NCBI GenBank assembly: GCA_026391595.1
Contig: JAPLDY010000152.1
Span: 1-56,657, forward strand
From: Bacteroidia bacterium
GTDB taxonomy: Bacteria > Bacteroidota > Bacteroidia > Bacteroidales > VadinHA17
Reading direction: 5' to 3'
Length of the DNA: 56,657 nucleotides
The number at the start of each line of letters is the position of its first letter. Within the stretch, counting starts at the first letter, position 1. The position numbers and the translations under genes were made by a program. The notes beneath the pieces were generated by a model that saw nothing but the letters and a program-made list of their open reading frames with translations, made no database searches and was not told the DNA's origin. Below are positions 31,414 to 42,105 of the stretch, in pieces.

Positions 31414-32160
31414 CTAGGCCGAATCTCCCGAAATATCTTTAATCCTTTTCCAAGCCTGGCTTGAAGCTTCCTGTTCAGCCTCTTTCTTGGAAACACCCTG
31501 TCCTTTTCCGAATTCTTCCCTGTCTATAAACAGAGTTGTAGAGAAAACCGAATTTCTGGAAATAAAATCGTATTCTTCGTTATAAGTAAAAATGAGGTTA
31601 GCCTTATGTTTTTGAACCCATTCAAAAACAAGGCTTTTATAATCGGTGTCGGTGTTTACTATCTGTTCCAGATTCAGATATCTGTTAAAGACCTTTTTTA
31701 TGAAGAGCTTTTTAGTCTTACGGAAACCCTTGTCAATGAACACTGCCCCGATCACTGCTTCCAGGGCATCGCCGTACAGATTTTTTGTAGAATGAGAAGA
31801 GCTTACATTACTTATCAGGATCTTATTAATGCCCATTGACACAGAAAGGTTGTTAAGGACATCCCTGTTGACTATCCTTGAGCGTATTTTTGTAAGAAAA
31901 CCCTCACTGGCATCTGGGAATTTTTCGAAAAGGTAATCTGAAAGAATGGCATCCAGTATGGCATCTCCCAGGTATTCAAGTCTTTCGTTATTGATCCTCT
32001 GTCCATCCGGAAGCTTGTAGGAAGCAGATCGGTGAATGAAAGCAATTTCATATAATCTAAGGTTCCCCGGTTTGAAGCCAAGAATCTTGCTTAAACGAGA
32101 TCCGAATTCGCGTTTATCAAGGATATATGTACCGTTGTTTATTAATTTGAATAGAGACAC
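31414..32160 (-). CDS. rnc: Ribonuclease III
   Basis: NERLEYLGDAILDAILSDYLF; GDALEAVIGAVFIDKGF; C-terminal dsRBD. Confidence 0.95.
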   Translation of the reverse strand: MSLFKLINNGTYILDKREFGSRLSKILGFKPGNLRLYEIAFIHRSASYKLPDGQRINNERLEYLGDAILDAILSDYLFEKFPDASEGFLTKIRSRIVNRDVLNNLSVSMGINKILISNVSSSHSTKNLYGDALEAVIGAVFIDKGFRKTKKLFIKKVFNRYLNLEQIVNTDTDYKSLVFEWVQKHKANLIFTYNEEYDFISRNSVFSTTLFIDREEFGKGQGVSKKEAEQEASSQAWKRIKDISGDSA

Positions 32161-33407
32161 TAAAAGTCTGCTTTTTTGAAAATCACAGAAGCATTATGGC
32201 CTCCGAAACCAAAAGTGTTGCTCAGGCCAGCATAGACTTTTCTGTTTTGTGCCTTGTTAATTGTCAGGTTCAGATTCTGGTCAATATCAGGGTCAGGAAC
32301 TTTGAAATTTATTGTTGGAGGAACGATGTCATTGACTATTGCCATTACTGTAGCTATAGCTTCAACTGCTCCTGCTGCGCCCAGCAGGTGTCCGGTCATG
32401 GATTTAGTGGAACTAATGCCAAGTTTATAAGCATGTTCGCCAAATACATCGACAATTGCTTTTGCCTCAGATATATCACCAAGGGGGGTTGATGTGCCAT
32501 GGACATTGATATAATCCAACTCTTCTGGTTTCATGTTTGCATCTTCAAGGGCAAGCTTCATAACGTTACATGCACCCAGCCCTTCCGGATGAGGTGCAGT
32601 GACATGATATGCGTCGGCAGTCATACCGGCACCTACAATCTCTGCATAGATCCTTGCACCTCTTGATCTGGCATGCTCCAATTCTTCAACAATGAGAGCT
32701 CCTGCCCCTTCTGCCAGTACAAATCCGTCGCGTGTTTTGTCGAAAGGCCTTGAAGCCGTTTTGTACTCTTCATTGTTTGTCGAAAGAGCCTGCAATGCGT
32801 TAAAACCTCCTATGCCCGGCTCATTGACACAAGCTTCTGATCCACCGGAGACGAAAATGTCAGCTTTATTCCAGCGGATATAATTGAAAGCATCAATAAG
32901 TGCATTGGTGGAAGAGGCACATGCTGATACCGTAGCAAAATTAGGGCCTCTGAAACCGTATTTGATTGAAATTGTCCCGGCAGCTATATCGCTGATCATT
33001 TTTGGGATGAAGAAGGGGCTGAAGCGTGGTGTTCCGTCTCCCTGAACATGTTGTTTTATTGCCAGAAAAAAGGTTTCAAGCCCTCCAATGCCAGATGCCC
33101 ATATAACACCGACCCGGTCCTTGTTGATTTTTTCAAGATCCAGACCGGAATCTTTAATTGCTTCCGCAGCAGCTACCTGCGCGAACTGGGCATAAGGATC
33201 AAGCTTGTTAGCCTCTTTTCTGTCAAAATAATCTGAAGAGTCGTATCCTTTTACCTCACAAGCGAATTTTGTCTTGAACTTTTCCGGGTTGAACCGGGTG
33301 ATGATCGCGGCTCCGCTGATTCCGTTAATAAGTCCATCCCAGTATGCATGTAAATTATTGCCAATAGGAGTCAAGGCTCCAAGGCCCGTAATTACAACTC
33401 TCCTCAT
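32160..33407 (-). CDS. fabF: Beta-ketoacyl-ACP synthase II
   Basis: ATVSACASSTNALIDAF active site; NVHGTSTPLGD; KSMTGHLLGAAGAVEAI. Confidence 0.97.
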   Translation of the reverse strand: MRRVVITGLGALTPIGNNLHAYWDGLINGISGAAIITRFNPEKFKTKFACEVKGYDSSDYFDRKEANKLDPYAQFAQVAAAEAIKDSGLDLEKINKDRVGVIWASGIGGLETFFLAIKQHVQGDGTPRFSPFFIPKMISDIAAGTISIKYGFRGPNFATVSACASSTNALIDAFNYIRWNKADIFVSGGSEACVNEPGIGGFNALQALSTNNEEYKTASRPFDKTRDGFVLAEGAGALIVEELEHARSRGARIYAEIVGAGMTADAYHVTAPHPEGLGACNVMKLALEDANMKPEELDYINVHGTSTPLGDISEAKAIVDVFGEHAYKLGISSTKSMTGHLLGAAGAVEAIATVMAIVNDIVPPTINFKVPDPDIDQNLNLTINKAQNRKVYAGLSNTFGFGGHNASVIFKKADF

Positions 33408-33430
33408 AAATGGGTTATAAGCAATGCAAA

Positions 33431-33667
33431 TTACTTTGCATTTTCCTCGATGTACTTGATAGCATCACCAACAGTGCTGATGGTCTCTGCCTGATCGTCA
33501 GGAATACCGATATTGAATTCTTTTTCAAATTCCATGATCAATTCAACAGTATCAAGAGAGTCTGCACCCAGATCATTCGTGAAACTGGCTTCGGGAGTTA
33601 CTTCTGACTCATCAACTCCAAGTTTGTCAACAATAATCTCTTTTACTCTTGTGGCAATGTCAGACAT
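33431..33667 (-). CDS. acpP: Acyl carrier protein
   Basis: [20 protein letters not shown] phosphopantetheine site. Confidence 0.97.
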   Translation of the reverse strand: MSDIATRVKEIIVDKLGVDESEVTPEASFTNDLGADSLDTVELIMEFEKEFNIGIPDDQAETISTVGDAIKYIEENAK

Positions 33668-33849
33668 AATGATAAATTTTAATTAATAATAAATTTAAAA
33701 CCATGCAAAGAAATATATTTGTACTATATTTTTCAAATGATTTGAGGTTTTTTTATTTGATGCTTGAATTAATTTGTTGAATATAAGCAAAATAAACTTA
33801 TTTTTCAAATAAAAAATCCAATCTGCCCGAGAGTGATAAATATCACATA

Positions 33850-34437
33850 ATGAGAAAAATAGCCATTTTTGCTTCAGGCTCAGGGACCAATGCCGAAAAC
33901 ATAATAAAATACTTTTCGACCCGCAACAGCGCAAAAGTCACTCTCGTTTTGTCGAACAAGCGTGAAGCATACGTATTGCAAAGGGCTGCAACACTGAGTG
34001 TAAAAACGATTTTTTTCGACCGTAATGAATTTTATACCAGCCGAAAAGTTCTTGATTACCTTCTGAAAAGTGATATTGATTTAATTGTCCTGGCGGGATT
34101 TTTATGGCTTGTTCCGGAGGATATACTAGAGGAGTTTAAAGGCCGTATAATTAACATACACCCGGCACTTTTACCAAAATATGGAGGAAAAGAAATGTAT
34201 GGTGAAAAGGTACACAGGGCCGTCATTGCAAATCATGACCGTGAATCGGGGATTTCAATTCATTATGTAAACATGAATTATGATGAAGGTAGCATTATTT
34301 TTCAGGCAAGATGCAGGGTAGATCCATCTGATACTGCAGATACTCTTGCCTCGAAGGTCCATGCACTGGAATATAAGCACTTCCCTGAAGTAATTGAAGA
34401 CCTGATCAGCAAGCTGCCGGATCGATCTAAAATGTAG
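33850..34437 (+). CDS. purN: Phosphoribosylglycinamide formyltransferase
   Basis: IAIFASGSGTNAENII; INIHPALLPKYGGKEMYG; SGISIHYVN.DEG. Confidence 0.95.
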   Translation: MRKIAIFASGSGTNAENIIKYFSTRNSAKVTLVLSNKREAYVLQRAATLSVKTIFFDRNEFYTSRKVLDYLLKSDIDLIVLAGFLWLVPEDILEEFKGRIINIHPALLPKYGGKEMYGEKVHRAVIANHDRESGISIHYVNMNYDEGSIIFQARCRVDPSDTADTLASKVHALEYKHFPEVIEDLISKLPDRSKM

Positions 34438-35677
34438 CAAGCATGCTCAGCACGAGCAATTTATTCTTTTCGAATCTTGACAGGTTCTCCTCTGAAACAG
34501 GTTCAACAGGTGGCGCTTCGACGCTCAGCGGATCGACAGGGGATCCATTCCTGTAAAACCTGAAATCGAGATGCGGACCTGTTGAAAGGCCGCTGCTTCC
34601 TACATAACCAATGATATCTCCCTGCTTAACCTGCGCACCTGCATAAACCCCTTTCCCGAAACCGCTTAGATGAAGATATGCAGTGGAATAGACACTGTTA
34701 TGGGTAATCCTCACAATCCTTCCTGATCCATTCTCAGTTCCGGCAAAAGTCACTTTGCCATCACCGATAGCCTCAACAGGAGTGCCTATGGGTGCCGCAT
34801 AATCTACACCGAAATGAGGCCTTCTGATCCTGAGTATCGGGTGAAGCCGGCCAGAAGAGAACCGGGAACTTATCCTTGAGAACCTAAGAGGAGCTTTGAG
34901 AAATGCCTTCCTCATGCTGTTACCGTCACCATCGAAGAAGGTCTCCTTGCCATCCTGGATGAAAGGTATGGCAGTAATGGTCTTACCAGCCCATGTGAAT
35001 TGCGCTCCATATATTTTGCCTATCCTGAGAGATTCATCATCTATAAATAGCTCTTCGTAGAACACCTTGTAGCTGTCTCCCTTCTGCAGACTGAAAAAAT
35101 CAACGGTCCAGGCAAAAATTTCTGACAATTCACCCGGAAGCTCCGGATGCATGCCTGCCGCCATCATGGATTCCCAGAGAGATGTCTCTATGGTACCTGA
35201 TGAATACCTTATGACCTTCCTGATCTCTTTCCTGTAAGGGGTTATATTCAGCGAGTCGTTGAAGCTGAAGATATAGCTTAAAGTGGGATCATGTTCATAT
35301 ACCAGATACCCGGCTCTTGCAACAGAATCTGTATCGCAGAAAAGGGTATAGTGATTTCCCGACCTGATTTTTCTGACATCAAAGACAGAATCTGAATTTT
35401 TAACTACCTGGTCTATCTCCTGCATGGTAATACCGTGCCCGAGGAGAATTTCCGAAAGAAATCCATTTCGTTTTATGTGCCCCGGAATGAGTGTGAACTG
35501 GTCTGAAGGGATTCCGAGAGTGAGTACCGGTTTCTTGATCTGGACTGCTGCCGTGTCAGTTACAGGTGGCTGTATATTTAAGTTATCCTTCTGAAAGTAC
35601 CTGCATGAAGAGGCTAAAAGCAACAACAATACCGGAATGATGAACTTTGCCCGTGAAAACATTATCGTCCGCATCAA
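34427..35677 (-). CDS. M23-family metallopeptidase (LytM domain) lipoprotein
   Basis: Lipobox [45 protein letters not shown]. Confidence 0.93.
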   Translation of the reverse strand: MMRTIMFSRAKFIIPVLLLLLASSCRYFQKDNLNIQPPVTDTAAVQIKKPVLTLGIPSDQFTLIPGHIKRNGFLSEILLGHGITMQEIDQVVKNSDSVFDVRKIRSGNHYTLFCDTDSVARAGYLVYEHDPTLSYIFSFNDSLNITPYRKEIRKVIRYSSGTIETSLWESMMAAGMHPELPGELSEIFAWTVDFFSLQKGDSYKVFYEELFIDDESLRIGKIYGAQFTWAGKTITAIPFIQDGKETFFDGDGNSMRKAFLKAPLRFSRISSRFSSGRLHPILRIRRPHFGVDYAAPIGTPVEAIGDGKVTFAGTENGSGRIVRITHNSVYSTAYLHLSGFGKGVYAGAQVKQGDIIGYVGSSGLSTGPHLDFRFYRNGSPVDPLSVEAPPVEPVSEENLSRFEKNKLLVLSMLATF

Positions 35678-38337
35678 TTTTTAACAACTATGTTCACGAT
35701 CCGGTTGGGAACCACAATTATGTCGGACATTTTTCCGGTTGAGAGCCATTTTTGTGCTCTTTCATCCGCAAGCACTATTCTGGCTATCTCCTCCTTGCCC
35801 ATATTTACGGGCAGCTCTATCTTGAACCTTAGCTTGCCGTTGAATGAAACCGGGTATTCGAAAGTATCCTCTTTAAGATACGTTTCATTTACAACAGGCC
35901 ACGGTTCATAGGCAAGTGTTCTGGCATGTCCCTGTTGCTGCCATAACTCTTCAGCTATATGTGGTGCAAATGGAGATAATATTTTTGTAAAGATATTTAC
36001 AGTCTCTTTTGTGACTTTTCCCTTTTTCATAGCAAGGTTAAGGAAAATCATCATCGCTGAAATTGCAGTGTTGAACCTGAGATTCTCAATATCGCCTTCC
36101 ACCTTCTTTATTGCCTGGTGGAGACCTTTAAGTATTTCAGGATTCTCATCTGCTGCAACAATATTCCCGGGATTCGAGAAGAACCTGTATGTTCTTCCAA
36201 GGAAGTTGAAGACACCTTTCACACCTTTGTCATCCCATGGCTTTGTAACATCAAGCGGACCCATAAACATTTCATATAATCTTAAAGAGTCTGCCCCATA
36301 TCTTAGAACAACATCATCAGGATTGACGACGTTTTTTAGGGATTTCGACATTTTTGCCACTATCTGCCTCACTTCCATACCTGTTTCGCTGTTGTAGAAT
36401 TTGCCGTCGCGTTCCTCAATAATGTCGGCAGCGACTTTTCCACCGGCCTCATTTTCATAGGCAAAAGCGAGGATCATTCCCTGGTTGAAAAGTTTCTTAT
36501 AAGGTTCATCAGTGGAGACGATACCAAGGTCGAACAGCACCATATGCCAGAACCGGCTGTAGAGAAGATGAAGAACAGCATGCTCTGCGCCTCCAATATA
36601 GAGATCCACCGGCATCCAGTATTTTTCCTTTGCAGTATCAAATATCAGCTTATCATTATGAGGATCTATATAACGCAGGTAATACCAGCACGAACCTGCC
36701 CATTGAGGCATTGTGTTCGTTTCACGCCTGCCCCTGCGGCCAGAATTATCTGTCACAGTAAGCCATTCGGTCGCATTTGCCAGCGGAGATTCTCCTGATT
36801 CTCCGGGAAGATATTTTTCAAGCTGAGGCAGTTCAAGAGGAAGCTCTTTTTCATCGATCAGGGATATTTCACCATCTTCCCAGTGGATCACCGGGAATGG
36901 CTCGCCCCAGTATCGCTGTCTGCTGAATAGCCAGTCGCGAAGCTTATAATTTACTTTTTCCCTGCCCAGGTTCGTTGACTCGAGCCATGAAATTATCTTT
37001 GCGATTCCTGTTTCTTTATTCAGACCGTTGATGTCGATGCCGGTCGCCATATCGGATGAATTTATATATGTACCATCTTCTGTCCAGCACTCTTCACCCT
37101 TTAATATTCTCTCTTTCTGATTATGATCAGATACATCAGGATCCTGGATGCAAACGACAGGCAGGTCAAATTTCTTTGCAAATTCAAAGTCGCGGGTGTC
37201 ATGTGCCGGAACAGCCATGATAGCTCCGGTGCCGTAGCCCGTAAGAACATAATCGGCTACCCAAATTTGTAACTTCTTATGATTCACAGGATTAATTGCA
37301 TAGCGTCCGGTAAAGACACCGGTTTTTTCCTTGGCAAGGTCGGTGCGGTCGAGATCTGACTTAAGCGAAGCTGCCTTTATATAGTCATTTACATCTTTCC
37401 TTCTTTCATCAGTGGTTATGGTTACCGTCAGTGAATGTTCCGGAGCGATAACCATATAGGTTGCTCCGAAAAGAGTATCCGGACGAGTTGTAAAAACTGT
37501 CAATTTCTGGTTCAGCCCTTCAACAGCGAAATCGACTTCAGCGCCTGTAGAGCGGCCGATCCAGTTACGCTGCATGTCTTTTATTCCTTCCGGCCAGTCG
37601 ACATTATCAATACCTGACAGGAGTCTTTCGGCATAAAGAGGTATACGCAGCATCCACTGTTTGAGGTTTTTCTTTTCAACCTTGTTGCCGCATTTTTCGT
37701 GCGACCCGTCGAAGAGCACTTCTTCGTTGGCGCATACTATCCTGCAGCTCGGGCACCACCATACCTGGGCATTGTCATAATAGGCAAGCCTTTTTGAGTC
37801 GATGTATTTTGTAACCTCCTTTTTTCCCTGTTTCTTTATTTCCTCCGGGATGATAAACTCTGATATCGGTCTCCCTTTCTGGAGTTTTTCGTCAAACCAG
37901 GTATTGTATAATTTTATAAAGATCCACTGCGTCCATTTATAGTATTTGGGATCGGTTGTGTTGATCTCCCTCTCCCAGTCGTAGCTGAGGCCCAGTTCCT
38001 TTATCTGGCGCCTGAAAGTATCGCAATTGTTTTTTGTTGTGACGGAAGGATGTGTTCCCGTCTGGATAGCGTACTGCTCAGCAGGCAATCCGAATGCGTC
38101 CCAGCCCATGGGGTGCAGCACATTAAAACCCTTCATTCTTTTATACCTGCTGAATATATCGGTTGCCGTATAGCCTTCGGGATGTCCGACATGAAGACCG
38201 GCTCCTGAAGGGTACGGGTACATATCGAGTACATAGCATTTTTTTGGATTAGTCAGGTATTCCGGAGTTCTGAAAGTCTTATTCTCCTCCCAGTATTTCT
38301 GCCATTTTTTCTCGATATCGGTGAAGTTGTATTCCAT
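35674..38337 (-). CDS. leuS: Leucyl-tRNA synthetase
   Basis: [25 protein letters not shown]-type region, [14 protein letters not shown]. Confidence 0.98.
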   Translation of the reverse strand: MEYNFTDIEKKWQKYWEENKTFRTPEYLTNPKKCYVLDMYPYPSGAGLHVGHPEGYTATDIFSRYKRMKGFNVLHPMGWDAFGLPAEQYAIQTGTHPSVTTKNNCDTFRRQIKELGLSYDWEREINTTDPKYYKWTQWIFIKLYNTWFDEKLQKGRPISEFIIPEEIKKQGKKEVTKYIDSKRLAYYDNAQVWWCPSCRIVCANEEVLFDGSHEKCGNKVEKKNLKQWMLRIPLYAERLLSGIDNVDWPEGIKDMQRNWIGRSTGAEVDFAVEGLNQKLTVFTTRPDTLFGATYMVIAPEHSLTVTITTDERRKDVNDYIKAASLKSDLDRTDLAKEKTGVFTGRYAINPVNHKKLQIWVADYVLTGYGTGAIMAVPAHDTRDFEFAKKFDLPVVCIQDPDVSDHNQKERILKGEECWTEDGTYINSSDMATGIDINGLNKETGIAKIISWLESTNLGREKVNYKLRDWLFSRQRYWGEPFPVIHWEDGEISLIDEKELPLELPQLEKYLPGESGESPLANATEWLTVTDNSGRRGRRETNTMPQWAGSCWYYLRYIDPHNDKLIFDTAKEKYWMPVDLYIGGAEHAVLHLLYSRFWHMVLFDLGIVSTDEPYKKLFNQGMILAFAYENEAGGKVAADIIEERDGKFYNSETGMEVRQIVAKMSKSLKNVVNPDDVVLRYGADSLRLYEMFMGPLDVTKPWDDKGVKGVFNFLGRTYRFFSNPGNIVAADENPEILKGLHQAIKKVEGDIENLRFNTAISAMMIFLNLAMKKGKVTKETVNIFTKILSPFAPHIAEELWQQQGHARTLAYEPWPVVNETYLKEDTFEYPVSFNGKLRFKIELPVNMGKEEIARIVLADERAQKWLSTGKMSDIIVVPNRIVNIVVKN

Positions 38338-38365
38338 TTTAGGAAGTGTAAATTATTGGTTTATA

Positions 38366-38400
38366 GAAGACGGAAGACCGAAGACCGAAGACAGAAGATT
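38366..38400 (+). repeat. Left 35-nt terminal inverted repeat of five heptamers (GAAGACG GAAGACC GAAGACC GAAGACA GAAGATT)
   Basis: Direct reading; inverted partner at 38831-38865 with 3 mismatches in 35. Confidence 0.93.
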
Positions 38401-38461
38401 GACGAACGAAGTGAGGAAATTCCGCAGAGCGGAACCGAAGAAAGAAGATTTAAGTGGTATA

Positions 38462-38821
38462 TCATTTAATTTTGTTTTTAAATGCAATCATCATATTCAT
38501 TAAATTAAAAGCATACTCATATGATTTATTGAAATCCATTTCGGAAATATAAATTCTCCTGTGTGCTTTGTGTAAACAAGTAACAACCTCGGCAAGTGAC
38601 CGTATTGCAATGCTCATAAATCTTTTTTGTTCAGGATCTGACTGTCCAATAGAACCTTCTGAAATATTTAATGAGATGGAATCAACCGCCCGACGGATTT
38701 GAGAGGTCAGATTATACAACTCATCTTTGGGGAACTGCTTAGATAAAGTAAAAATCGTTTCACCATAATCCATTGATTTATGCCAGATAACAAGATTCTC
38801 AAATTTAAATTTACCATCCAT
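38462..38821 (-). CDS. Four-helix-bundle protein (23S rRNA intervening-sequence-protein / Avd-like fold)
   Basis: FENLVIWHKSMDYGETIFTLSKQFPKDELYNLTSQIRRAVDSISLNISEGSIGQSDPEQKRFMSIAIRSLAEVVTCL, characteristic of this family. Confidence 0.93.
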   Translation of the reverse strand: MDGKFKFENLVIWHKSMDYGETIFTLSKQFPKDELYNLTSQIRRAVDSISLNISEGSIGQSDPEQKRFMSIAIRSLAEVVTCLHKAHRRIYISEMDFNKSYEYAFNLMNMMIAFKNKIK

Positions 38822-38830
38822 TGTATTAAC

Positions 38831-38865
38831 AAACTTCCGTCTTCGGTCTTCGGTCTTCCATCTTC
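38831..38865 (-). repeat. Right 35-nt terminal inverted repeat of heptamers (reverse complement GAAGATG GAAGACC GAAGACC GAAGACG GAAGTTT)
   Basis: Direct reading. Confidence 0.93.
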
Positions 38866-38900
38866 TTAAGGCTGCGAAATTAGAAAATCTTTAGGAAATA

Positions 38901-38931
38901 TTGTAAAACCGCCCTATTGATGTTACTTTTG
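38901..38931 (+). promoter_or_regulatory. Bacteroidetes-type promoter for tRNA-Arg: TTG-N20-TACTTTTG
   Basis: Matches -33/-7 consensus, 10 nt before the tRNA. Confidence 0.55.
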
Positions 38932-38941
38932 TTTCATAATT

Positions 38942-39014
38942 GGTCCCGTAGTTCAATGGATAGAATGGCAGATTCCGGTTCTGTTGGTTGAGAGTTCGAA
39001 TCTCTCCGGGATCA
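38942..39014 (+). tRNA. tRNA-Arg (anticodon CCG)
   Basis: Cloverleaf by hand: acceptor GGTCCCG/CGGGATC, anticodon stem GCAGA/TCTGT with loop TTCCGGT, T arm GAGAG-TTCGAAT-CTCTC. Confidence 0.95.
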
Positions 39015-39021
39015 CATATCA

Positions 39022-39056
39022 TAGAAAGCAGCGCTGATAATCAGTGCTGTTTTCTT
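39022..39056 (+). terminator. Hairpin after tRNA-Arg (AGAAAGCAGCGCTGAT..ATCAGTGCTGTTTTCT)
   Basis: Long near-perfect stem followed by a T-containing tail. Confidence 0.75.
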
Positions 39057-39117
39057 TATAGGGACTTACTTTTATTGTCCGTTCCGGGAGATCGTTTTAT
39101 TCCAGCGGAATTATATT

Positions 39118-39585
39118 TTAATTTTTAATTAATTGTTCTTTATTAGGCCTGGTTGTCAAAACAAGTTCCTTTATTTCTGATGGCAATTGTTCATTTTGCC
39201 ATTTTCTTTCTTCATCTATTGATCTGTTTGCATTTTTAACGGCTTTCAGAGCATACATTGCTGCTCCTAACGAATGATCAGCCATATGGGCTGTGGCTAC
39301 AGCCTGTCCGACGGAACGGGCAACAGCTATTGAAGTCGGATTAAAAGATTTTCTTGCTACTTCGTGAGCATCAACTGAAGCTTTTATGGCGCTACCGACA
39401 GTTGCATTCCCGGCTGCCCAATCTTTTGCAGTAATTAATGCATCTTTCAGCCGTGCTCCCAGATTTTCATCATATAAGAAAAATACATGTTCTGCACATT
39501 TACAAGCCCATTCAATTAATTGTCTGTGATGTTCTTTTATCAGAAGTCCACCCCGGTGTTCTGTTATAAATCTTTTGTCCCGCAT
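39118..39585 (-). CDS. Imm-5-like putative immunity protein
   Basis: MRDKRFITEHRGGLLIKEHHRQLIEWACKCAEHV... resembles the Imm-5-like family; ATG at 39585 preferred over TTG 39612. Confidence 0.65.
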   Translation of the reverse strand: MRDKRFITEHRGGLLIKEHHRQLIEWACKCAEHVFFLYDENLGARLKDALITAKDWAAGNATVGSAIKASVDAHEVARKSFNPTSIAVARSVGQAVATAHMADHSLGAAMYALKAVKNANRSIDEERKWQNEQLPSEIKELVLTTRPNKEQLIKN

Positions 39586-39602
39586 ACTAAAACATGTTCG
39601 AA

Positions 39603-40091
39603 TCACTGCCAATTTCCAGATTGTTTGCCTGTTATTGAGTCTATTCTGAGTTTTAATATTATCATCCGGGAAAGGAGTGATTCATCATAATTCAGTTCCA
39701 TAGCAGCTCCGTATTTAAGCATAATCAGATCTAATCCTCTCTTTTTCGATTCCGGATCGTTTTCAAGAAAGATGGTCCCTTTCCCCATAACAGAACGATA
39801 CACAGTTGTCCAGTTACAAGGAATCTCACTTCTGATAATTTCACATGAATACTCAATCTCGAAGGTTATTCGATTATTCCGCTTTATCAAATCAATTTTC
39901 CTACCGGCCGGAGCAGAATGAATATAGATCAGCCCATTTTCATAGGCATAATTGGTCGGAACAATGTACGCTTCATCTTTATCAACCAATCCGAGTCTGC
40001 ATATCGCAGACTTTTCAAGAATTTCCTGAATTATTCTATTGTCTGTTATCTCTTTATCTTGTCTTCTCATAAATGACGAGGATTTTTTCAT
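39603..40091 (-). CDS. Pyridoxamine 5'-phosphate oxidase family / NimA-like flavoprotein
   Basis: KSAICRLGLVDKDEAYIVPTNYAYENGLIYIHSAPAGRKIDLIKRN. Confidence 0.88.
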   Translation of the reverse strand: MKKSSSFMRRQDKEITDNRIIQEILEKSAICRLGLVDKDEAYIVPTNYAYENGLIYIHSAPAGRKIDLIKRNNRITFEIEYSCEIIRSEIPCNWTTVYRSVMGKGTIFLENDPESKKRGLDLIMLKYGAAMELNYDESLLSRMIILKLRIDSITGKQSGNWQ

Positions 40092-40164
40092 TTTGCGTCA
40101 CACCAAACTTGCTTTTATTGTTCATGTTTTGGTGCGTTAAATTTTAATGGACTGTTTAGAGTGA

Positions 40165-41253
40165 TCAGGTTAAAGCTCCTTTCGCAATTCTTAAAAAGTT
40201 ACCTCCTGTAAAAGCTATTATATCATCTTTGGATAGTCCTATTGACAGCAGTTCGTTGATCAAGTCCGGCAGTGATGAGATTGAATCCCATCCATTTACT
40301 AACCTCGGAAGCCCCCCACTATCTGTCCCAAGTCCAATATGTTCAATTCCCAATCTGGTTTTCATCAGAGCAATTTCAACTGCCCAGCTCTTTAGAGTTG
40401 TTCTGGAATAATTTCCAAGTGTGTATCCAATAGGCATACTGCAAATCACACCTCCTGATTTTGCAATTAATTCCATTTCCGCCCAACTTCTTGCTCTGTT
40501 AGGAAATGTATTTTTCTCACCATCCGGGAATGGGGCTGTATGAGAATCCAGCAGAGGCAGCTTACTGATTTCGGCAATGCTCTTTAGTGTTTTGGTGGCT
40601 GAATGTGCAACATCGACAATCATTCCAGTTTCATTCATTTTTTCAACCATCCTGGTACCGAAAGCGGATAAAGGACCATCAGCTTTTGATTCCTGATTAA
40701 AGCCTATCTCATTATCTCGCTTATGCATGATTGTTATTAATCTTACGCCGTAATCATAAAATTTTTCAATATTTAATATATCACCTTCTAAAGCGTCACC
40801 TCCTTCAATTGCCATTATCGCTCCAAAAAGGTATTCTTTCCCTTCGGGGAATACGAGATCAGAATTTTTCCTGATTATACGCAGTATCTTTTTTTCTTCA
40901 TAGTTATTTATCCTGTTAAGTTGATCCATTGCATCCGCGAAATAGTTTTTAGAAGGATTATCGGAAAGTTGTCTGTCTCCGACCGCTGCAAATACAGAGG
41001 CTACCAAACCGGCATTTCTCATCCGGTCAACTGTAGAGGTCGTTTTTAAGTGTCTTATTTTTCCGTTTAAAAAATATGGATAAGCGTTAAGATTGTACGG
41101 ATGGGAATGTGCATCCATAGCTTTGATCCCATAAAATGGTAATGTATTTTTAATATCTGACGGGGTCGTTATAAAACTATCAGATAAAGTTCTGCTAAGG
41201 GGCAATGTAATACCCACTGCCAGACAACTCTTGAGAAAATCCTTACGGTTCAT
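40165..41253 (-). CDS. Membrane dipeptidase (peptidase family M19)
   Basis: MDAHSHPYNL, AIEGGDALEGD, MIVDVAHSATKT, LGTDSGGLPR. Confidence 0.85.
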   Translation of the reverse strand: MNRKDFLKSCLAVGITLPLSRTLSDSFITTPSDIKNTLPFYGIKAMDAHSHPYNLNAYPYFLNGKIRHLKTTSTVDRMRNAGLVASVFAAVGDRQLSDNPSKNYFADAMDQLNRINNYEEKKILRIIRKNSDLVFPEGKEYLFGAIMAIEGGDALEGDILNIEKFYDYGVRLITIMHKRDNEIGFNQESKADGPLSAFGTRMVEKMNETGMIVDVAHSATKTLKSIAEISKLPLLDSHTAPFPDGEKNTFPNRARSWAEMELIAKSGGVICSMPIGYTLGNYSRTTLKSWAVEIALMKTRLGIEHIGLGTDSGGLPRLVNGWDSISSLPDLINELLSIGLSKDDIIAFTGGNFLRIAKGALT

Positions 41254-41393
41254 TTCTCTAAGTTATTGTATTAATATGAATTATAGACGTTATGGTGCGA
41301 TCTTTTTAAAAGCGGAGATTTTAATTCTGGAATCGGATGAAGCATAAAGGCCTACAGGCATAAACGTCTTGCTTAGTCCATCCTATCAGGCTT

Positions 41394-41960
41394 CTACGAC
41401 CGCAGTATCTCGATCATCTCTGTAATAGCCTCTGTTTCTGTCGTATTTTTAACCGGAGATAAACCCAGCAGCGATCTGGCCTTGTTGAGGTCTTCACCTG
41501 TAACGAAATCCTTACCTATTAATATATAGTATAATATTGCTGATTTCAGGGTGTTCGCTTTTATCCTGAAAGAGTGAGGGCTAAGCCTTGCGGGGAAAAT
41601 ATGAACAAACTTTTTTTCATCATTGTGGTACTTAAGCATCCATAGCGATGTGTCTGATAACGCGATTGTTTTAAAGTCATCTATCTTAATTCCGGCCCAT
41701 CCGGAGAAGATATTTATTTCATCCAACTTTTCTGAATGCAGGAATTCTCTAATCTCTTTGCATATATCTTCAACAGATAATGACCCGGAATAGACATCCA
41801 TCACTGATGAACCGATATGCTTCAGTTCCTTTACAATATTCTTAATGTCAGTCTTCTTTTCTTCTGGCCAGCGGTCAGCAATAAATCCCTTAATAAAAAA
41901 AAGATGATGCTTAAGCGGATTAAACTGGAAAGGCCCGGAAATATTCTGCACCATGTTCAT
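41394..41960 (-). CDS. Hypothetical protein
   Basis: Uninterrupted 188-aa ORF with ordinary coding composition; no recognised family. Confidence 0.6.
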   Translation of the reverse strand: MNMVQNISGPFQFNPLKHHLFFIKGFIADRWPEEKKTDIKNIVKELKHIGSSVMDVYSGSLSVEDICKEIREFLHSEKLDEINIFSGWAGIKIDDFKTIALSDTSLWMLKYHNDEKKFVHIFPARLSPHSFRIKANTLKSAILYYILIGKDFVTGEDLNKARSLLGLSPVKNTTETEAITEMIEILRS

Positions 41961-42105
41961 TTAATGACAAATTTATAAATTCATTGGTATATAAATCCAC
42001 TAATAAGCAATTTGAAATATACCTTAATATTGGTAGATTTATTCACAGTAATCGTTTATATTCATGAAGATTTTAAACCTGTTTTACTGAACCTATCCTG
42101 TTTTA

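Noticed and set aside
38462-38821. Four-helix-bundle gene as part of a diversity-generating retroelement
   Set aside because: No reverse transcriptase, template repeat or variable repeat in the window; the gene stands alone between inverted repeats.
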